Of a stretch of 39,272 nucleotides of DNA, positions 35,758 to 39,272 are shown piece after piece. The notes below the pieces were generated by a model, which saw only the letters and a list, made by a program, of their open reading frames with translations, ran no database searches and was not told the DNA's origin. Position numbers and translations under genes: made by a program. Origin of the DNA: Candidatus Gastranaerophilales bacterium (lineage in GTDB: Bacteria > Cyanobacteriota > Vampirovibrionia > Gastranaerophilales > Gastranaerophilaceae); assembly GCA_944324375.1 (NCBI GenBank), contig CALUWB010000014.1:1-39272 (forward strand). Direction: 5' to 3'. Positions within the stretch are counted from its first letter, which is position 1; the number at the start of each line of letters is the position of its first letter.

Positions 35758-37323
35758 ATGAATAATTTAATCGCTAATCCAAATATAAATTTTAAATCGA
35801 ATTTTTTCAAAGTTGAAAAATACGGAAAAGCTACAGGAATTTATGTATGTACAGATAACTCTGAAAAACTTGGCAAACAGCCAATGCTTGAAACTACTAA
35901 CAATAGTTCTCCAATGGTATATGATGGTAAGTACTATATAGAGAGATTGCCTTTTAATAAAAATAAATATAAAATAAGATACCAAGATACTGGAAAATAC
36001 GAAAATCAAGGTATAGAAAAAAGTGTTGACAGAGAGAAGTTATTAAATTTATTAAATTCTCAAAATGAATCACAATATTTTATTCTTTCTAAAGGGACAG
36101 TTCAAGGACGCTTGGTGCAAGCAAAAAATATAGATGATTCTATTTTAAAATCAAAAGATCCTTTAATTATAATTTGTGATAATGATGAAGAATGCTATAA
36201 ATATCGTAATCGTGCTAATGGTGTTATTATGAAATCTGGTTCTGCTGATTTATTATCACATTTTGCAGCGATTTGTAGAGATTATTTTTCTTTTGGAATG
36301 TATGTTACAGATAAAAAAATATTAAATGACTTATCCAATTTGGAAGGTAAATTAATTTCCATATCAAATAAAAACAAAAATCTTGAGTACTTTCAAATCG
36401 ATAATATTGCTAAAAGTCCTAGAGGAAAAAACACAATTGAAATCCCTCCAATGAGGAGAGTTGATAAAATTTTATCCCTTGAAGAGTGTGAAAAGGATAC
36501 AGTAGGAAATAAGGCATATAATCTAAAACGAATGAATAATTTAGTAAAAGAAGGGAAATTGCAGAATGTAATTATCCCAAATGCTTTTGTTTTACCTCAT
36601 GTTTATTTAGAAAAAATTGAAAAATTATTTGTTGAAGATAATGATGATTTTGAAGAAGAAGAGAAACTTATTAAAGAAATAAGGGGTTATGCAAAAAATG
36701 TTATTACACAACCAGAAGTTATGGTTCGTTCTGCATTTAATGGCGAAGATTTAGAAGGTTATTCTGCTGCAGGGTTATATAATTCTACATTTTATGATAC
36801 TAAAGATTTATCTTTAGATCCAATATACGATGTTATCAATTCTAAAAATAACCGAAGGGCGCTAAAATCAAGAGAATTACATAACATTCCTGAAGAAGCT
36901 ATAAAACCAAGTGTTATAATACAAGATAGAATTAAATCAGATTACTCTTTTACTACATATACAGAATCTCCTATAGATAAGAATAAGGTTCTAATTGAAA
37001 TGTATATAGATGAAGTCAAGTATTGTAAACCACAACCTTATCAGATTACATATAATAAATCGACTAAAGAATTAAAAGTTGAACAAGATCATAGCAAGTA
37101 TGAAGAATATCTTTTTGATGAAAACTATAAGTTGATAGATAAAAAAGCTACGCAGCCAAAAGATATTAAAAAAGTTTGGGATGTAGTAGAAAATTTGGTT
37201 AAAAATGCCCTCGTGTTGGAAAAAGAATTTGGGAAACCACAAGATATAGAAGGTGGAATAAAAAACGGTCAGTTATATTTTTGGCAAACAAGAAATATTG
37301 TAAATAAATCTTATAATAAATAA
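35758..37323 (+). CDS. glucan-water-dikinase-like enzyme (phosphohistidine plus PPDK-N domain)
   Basis: 521 aa. After an N-terminal region with NFKSNF (11-16) comes a swivelling phosphohistidine domain with H168 in DLLSHFAAICRD and EGKLISIS, and a C-terminal ATP-binding (PPDK_N) domain: GNKAYNLKRM (near 250), VRSAFNGEDLEGYSAAGLY (323-341) and DIEGG...QTR (496-512). From memory, plant GWD reads RSDSNGEDLEGYAGAGLYDS and DIEGV...QTRP, and has the same order of phosphohistidine then ATP domain, so this looks like a small bacterial GWD/PWD relative. GWD adds phosphate to glucan C6/C3. Starch-binding CBM45 domains are absent. The GLGE region is weak, and no SD is seen. Confidence 0.8.
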   Translation: MNNLIANPNINFKSNFFKVEKYGKATGIYVCTDNSEKLGKQPMLETTNNSSPMVYDGKYYIERLPFNKNKYKIRYQDTGKYENQGIEKSVDREKLLNLLNSQNESQYFILSKGTVQGRLVQAKNIDDSILKSKDPLIIICDNDEECYKYRNRANGVIMKSGSADLLSHFAAICRDYFSFGMYVTDKKILNDLSNLEGKLISISNKNKNLEYFQIDNIAKSPRGKNTIEIPPMRRVDKILSLEECEKDTVGNKAYNLKRMNNLVKEGKLQNVIIPNAFVLPHVYLEKIEKLFVEDNDDFEEEEKLIKEIRGYAKNVITQPEVMVRSAFNGEDLEGYSAAGLYNSTFYDTKDLSLDPIYDVINSKNNRRALKSRELHNIPEEAIKPSVIIQDRIKSDYSFTTYTESPIDKNKVLIEMYIDEVKYCKPQPYQITYNKSTKELKVEQDHSKYEEYLFDENYKLIDKKATQPKDIKKVWDVVENLVKNALVLEKEFGKPQDIEGGIKNGQLYFWQTRNIVNKSYNK

Positions 37324-37362
37324 ACTATCCAAAACAAAAAGCATATCCAATTAAATCAATCG

Positions 37363-37371
37363 TGGTATAAT
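37363..37371 (+). promoter_or_regulatory. perfect extended -10 promoter
   Basis: TGGTATAAT stands 41 nt before the ATG at 37413; the resulting leader carries AAGGAG. This contrasts with the leaderless neighbours. Confidence 0.65.
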
Positions 37372-37412
37372 AAGGTACAAATCAATTTTAAGATATTTAA
37401 GGAGTAGCTTTT

Positions 37413-37787
37413 ATGGCTTCAAATAATATAGGTAAGTATTATAGTATACCTTTAAAAACACTTGTGTTTTCTGAACGAAATAAAAATCTTGAATCAATAC
37501 GCGAAAATTATGGACAATTAGGTGTTGATATCTTTCAAAAAGAAAAGAAACCAACTATACTTACTCCAAAAGATAATAAAAAAATTAACAAGATTATTAA
37601 TAAGGTAAAAAAATTCTTTGGGTATGTTGGTAAAGAAGATTATAAAGAAACAGATTCTTTGAATAGTGTGATGTTTAAATATATATATAATAAAAAACAT
37701 GGTACAGATGCTGATATAGAAAATGTATTTGGGAAACATGGTTCTAGACTTTTTAAAATATATAAAGCAATGGGGTATGTAGAATAA
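37413..37787 (+). CDS. unknown 124-aa basic protein
   Basis: No recognised family. It is Lys/Asn-rich, with a short basic central helix (KKINKIINKVKKFFGYVG) and a C-terminal GKHGSRLFKIYKAMGYVE segment. There is no signal peptide. AAGGAG about 8 nt before the ATG and a perfect extended -10 make it a well-expressed gene by sequence. It is the last intact gene before a decayed region. Confidence 0.7.
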   Translation: MASNNIGKYYSIPLKTLVFSERNKNLESIRENYGQLGVDIFQKEKKPTILTPKDNKKINKIINKVKKFFGYVGKEDYKETDSLNSVMFKYIYNKKHGTDADIENVFGKHGSRLFKIYKAMGYVE

Positions 37788-37815
37788 TAAAAATATAATA
37801 GGTGGTTAAATAAAA

Positions 37816-38015
37816 GTATTTTCTAATTATAACTGGCAATATAATTCAGGTAAAAGAATGATAAAAGAAGCTTTTTCCAAAAAAGAGTTTTGTCTCGTGA
37901 TACATGTAAAATAGGTCAAATAGTTGAAAAAGAAGGGACATTACAAGATACTATAAAAAATTTAGTAAAGTCTATAAAACAAAAATTTGTTTCAGGACAA
38001 ATTAAACTAAAATAA
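37816..38015 (+). pseudogene. frameshifted remnant of an unknown gene
   Basis: One frame reads VFSNYNWQYNSGKRMIKEAFSKKEFC and then stops after HVK at about 37910; another continues from about 37890 as SRDTCKIGQIVEKEG and ends SGQIKLK with a stop at 38013-38015. The two pieces join into one sensible Lys-rich sequence if a shift occurs near 37893. No complete start is left. It sits between the last intact effector-like gene and the mobile-element side. Confidence 0.4.
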
Positions 38016-38033
38016 CCTAAAAATGTATAATTA

Positions 38034-38085
38034 CTCCCGCTGGGCTCTCACCAAGTGTTGGTTCTCGCCCCAACCTTAGGGTTCA
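38034..38085. repeat. GC-richer palindromic block
   Basis: About 50 bp with several small dyads, in a very AT-rich setting: CCCgctGGG (38036-38044), ACCAAgtgTTGGT (38050-38062), a competing GTTGG/CCAAC pair (38057-38074) and AACC/GGTT (38072-38083). No gene or known RNA fits. It could be a recombination or attachment site, or a small structured RNA. Confidence 0.45.
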
Positions 38086-38228
38086 AAATAAAATTAACTC
38101 ATAAAAAAAAAATACTCCTCGAATTATCTGAAGATAGAACTTTTTGCATAGAAATATTTGAAGCAATGACACAAACATCATGCGACTTGTTGCGTAATAT
38201 AGAAGATTTTATGCAAAACATTGCTTAA
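38055..38228 (+). other. short open frame, possible gene remnant
   Basis: A frame open from before 38055 ends with ...CDLLRNIEDFMQNIA at 38226-38228. The second half (from about 38109) has a coding-like helical pattern, while the first half overlaps the palindromic block and is probably not coding. No SD or ATG at a suitable place, so I treat it as a leftover 3' end. Confidence 0.3.
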
Positions 38229-38231
38229 TTA

Positions 38232-38388
38232 GTCCCATATTTTTTTTCTATTTTACTAGATTACAGAATTACCAAATATTTACCATTGGTAAAACTCTTA
38301 AGTCCTCTCTGTGAGAGGACTTTCTGCTTTGTATGCTTACCTTTTGTTTCGGTAAAACAAATAAACTGAAATAATCAAAATATGGGAC
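38232..38388. repeat. 157-bp structured element with perfect 12-bp terminal inverted repeats (MITE-like)
   Basis: GTCCCATATTTT at 38232-38243 is the exact reverse complement of 38377-38388. Inside, GATTA and CAG (38259-38266) pair with 38366-38376, TTTACCATTGGTAAA (38279-38293) is palindromic, TTACC/GGTAA pairs recur (38337-38355), and a 10-bp hairpin lies at 38300-38322. No protein is encoded. This is the form of a miniature inverted-repeat element or of a long folded RNA. I see no target-site duplication. Confidence 0.6.
38300..38322 (+). terminator. strong hairpin inside the inverted-repeat element
   Basis: A perfect 10-bp stem (38300-38309 with 38313-38322) with a 3-nt loop, followed by TTTC. 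It could work as a weak terminator on the plus strand, shielding the mobile-element genes from upstream transcription. The T tract is short. Confidence 0.45.
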
Positions 38389-38415
38389 AAGAACCCCTAT
38401 AGTTAAAGATAAGAG

Positions 38416-38430
38416 GTAGGTTAATCCTAC
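38416..38430 (+). promoter_or_regulatory. dyad in the leader of the first mobile-element gene
   Basis: GTAGG-TTAAT-CCTAC ends just before the SD (AAAGGAG) of the 38445 gene. A small hairpin or protein-binding site at this position could control its translation or transcription. Operator function is inferred. Confidence 0.35.
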
Positions 38431-38444
38431 AGAAAGGAGACTAA

Positions 38445-38873
38445 ATGTCAGAATCAACTAAAGTTGTTACAAGTATTAGAGTAACAAGTAATGAAGCAAG
38501 GATAAATTCTTATAATGGTGAAAATTGTAGGGATAAAATAACGCAAGATGTTATAATTTCGCTTCCAAATTGGCTTGTAATTTTATTGAATGAGTATGAA
38601 AAAGAAGGATACATCGAAACAAATAAATTTATAGCAGACTCAATTTCTGATTTTATCAATACTTCAAATCTTGATAAAGATACATTATCTATAAGTAATT
38701 CCCCAAAATCTGATATGGTTATAAATTTACCTTTAGATACTGTGGAATTAGTGAACGTTATCGCAAAAAAATATGACGTTCAAAGCTCAGACATAGTTTT
38801 TACTGCTCTAGGGCACACCATTCCTGTATTAATAACCTACATTGAAGAATGTGGAGGTTATGATGAGAACTAA
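38445..38873 (+). CDS. mobile-element protein, possible regulator, 142 aa
   Basis: 142 aa without a strong family match. An N-terminal stretch (about 1-30: S-VTS-EARINSYNGE) precedes two similar modules, DVIISLPNWLVILLNEYEKEGYIETNKFIADSIS (about 35-68) and DMVINLPLDTVELVNVIAKKYDVQSSDIVFTALG (about 90-123). Each has a strand followed by two helices, as in ribbon-helix-helix DNA-binding proteins, so this may be a tandem RHH protein. AGGAG lies 6 nt before the ATG. The last codons overlap the next gene. Confidence 0.65.
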   Translation: MSESTKVVTSIRVTSNEARINSYNGENCRDKITQDVIISLPNWLVILLNEYEKEGYIETNKFIADSISDFINTSNLDKDTLSISNSPKSDMVINLPLDTVELVNVIAKKYDVQSSDIVFTALGHTIPVLITYIEECGGYDEN

Positions 38874-39272
38874 AGTAAAAGAAATCGGTAATAAAACCAG
38901 AGAAAGATATAGAGCTACTGTTGGAAGAATGGGCATTAAATCTAATGACCATAAAGGTTTTCCTGAAAGAACCATTCTGTTAAAAGACTTATATTTGCTT
39001 ACAGATGATAATGAAGAATTAGTAACAGACCATTTATGGAAAACTGTAGGTCAACAATTAAAAAATCTCGATTTGAAAGAAGGTGATGTTATAACCTTCA
39101 ATGCTAGGGTAGGTTCTTACCAAAAAGGTTATAAAACTAAAGTTACTGATTACACATTGAAGTATATGACGAAAATTGAAGTAATTAGAGAAGATAGACC
39201 TCTCCAAGAAGGAGAAAAGACATCTTCCACAGAACCTACGTGGAAAGAACTTTGGGAAGCACAAAGGGCAGC
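38863..39272 (+). CDS. ICE/plasmid-type conserved protein, 3' end outside the window
   Basis: At least 136 residues are visible and the frame is open at the end. It starts at 38863, 5 nt after GGAGG and inside the end of the previous gene (11-bp overlap). Residues ERYRATVGRMG, ERTILLKDLYLL, VTDHLWKTVGQQL and LKEGDVITFNARVGSYQKGYK match a conserved protein commonly found in conjugative elements and phages of gut bacteria, as I remember the pattern; its function is not established, though the latter part looks like a small OB-type domain. Confidence 0.7.
   Translation, partial: MRTKVKEIGNKTRERYRATVGRMGIKSNDHKGFPERTILLKDLYLLTDDNEELVTDHLWKTVGQQLKNLDLKEGDVITFNARVGSYQKGYKTKVTDYTLKYMTKIEVIREDRPLQEGEKTSSTEPTWKELWEAQRA

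Noticed and set aside
38034-38085. tRNA or CRISPR repeat in the palindromic block
   Set aside because: No cloverleaf, no T-loop or CCA, and the dyads occur once without spaced repeats.
38269-38457. 62-codon minus-strand frame over the inverted-repeat element
   Set aside because: It reads across hairpins and the SD of the next gene, with no SD of its own.
39058-39264. 68-codon minus-strand frame near the right end
   Set aside because: It is antisense to the mobile-element gene, whose frame has recognisable conserved segments.

Overview
The window is low-GC DNA from a bacterium with an outer membrane: it encodes an LptD-like LPS assembly protein, an MsbA-type exporter, an MlaE permease, an AsmA-like bridge protein, a porin-like barrel and an EnvC-like M23 factor. 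Combined with GH57/DUF3536, C_GCAxxG_C_C, AAA-TPR and many signal-less EF-hand and protease proteins, this gene content fits a gut Gastranaerophilales/Vampirovibrionia (Melainabacteria, sister to Cyanobacteria). That assignment is inference from gene content. There is no rRNA, tRNA or CRISPR array that I can see.

Layout. 1-5558: a terminator from an upstream gene, a small exported OB-like protein plus GH57 glucan enzyme, a small unknown protein, a porin-like protein with a TTG start, and recO. 5599-12291: an M3 metallopeptidase (in line with recO), msbA-like exporter, an Ala/Thr/Gln-rich signal-less protein, mlaE and ilvE. 12424-16416: glyQ followed at once by two tandem amino-acid permeases. 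16420-18558 (minus): an overlapping three-gene unit (C_GCAxxG_C_C protein, formyltransferase, endonuclease IV-like protein). 18653-22790: an anchored solute-binding protein and the AsmA-like protein. 22768-27984 (minus): an unknown 383-aa protein, then a unit read as 34-aa membrane microprotein, EnvC-like, LptD-like, class II aldolase. 28093-31735: AAA-TPR ATPase, rsmG and three small minus-strand genes.

31879-37787 is the most unusual part: an EF-hand-like Pro/Thr-rich protein, a CX5R phosphatase, an EF-hand protease with calpain-type catalytic residues, a compact glucan-water-dikinase-like enzyme and a small unknown protein, all without signal peptides. 37788-38444 is a decayed non-coding boundary with a frameshifted remnant, a palindromic GC-richer block and a 157-bp structure bounded by perfect 12-bp inverted repeats. 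From 38445 to the end the genes look like an integrated conjugative or phage-like element.

Three genome-wide habits show up here. (a) Several genes have a good -10 box about 7 nt before the start codon and no Shine-Dalgarno, which predicts leaderless mRNAs, while others have strong GGAGG-type sites. (b) Nearly every convergent gene pair overlaps or abuts at its 3' ends. (c) Three unrelated signal-less proteins share a short motif NF-x-[SG]-[NK]-[FI] at residues 11-17, a candidate N-terminal tag.
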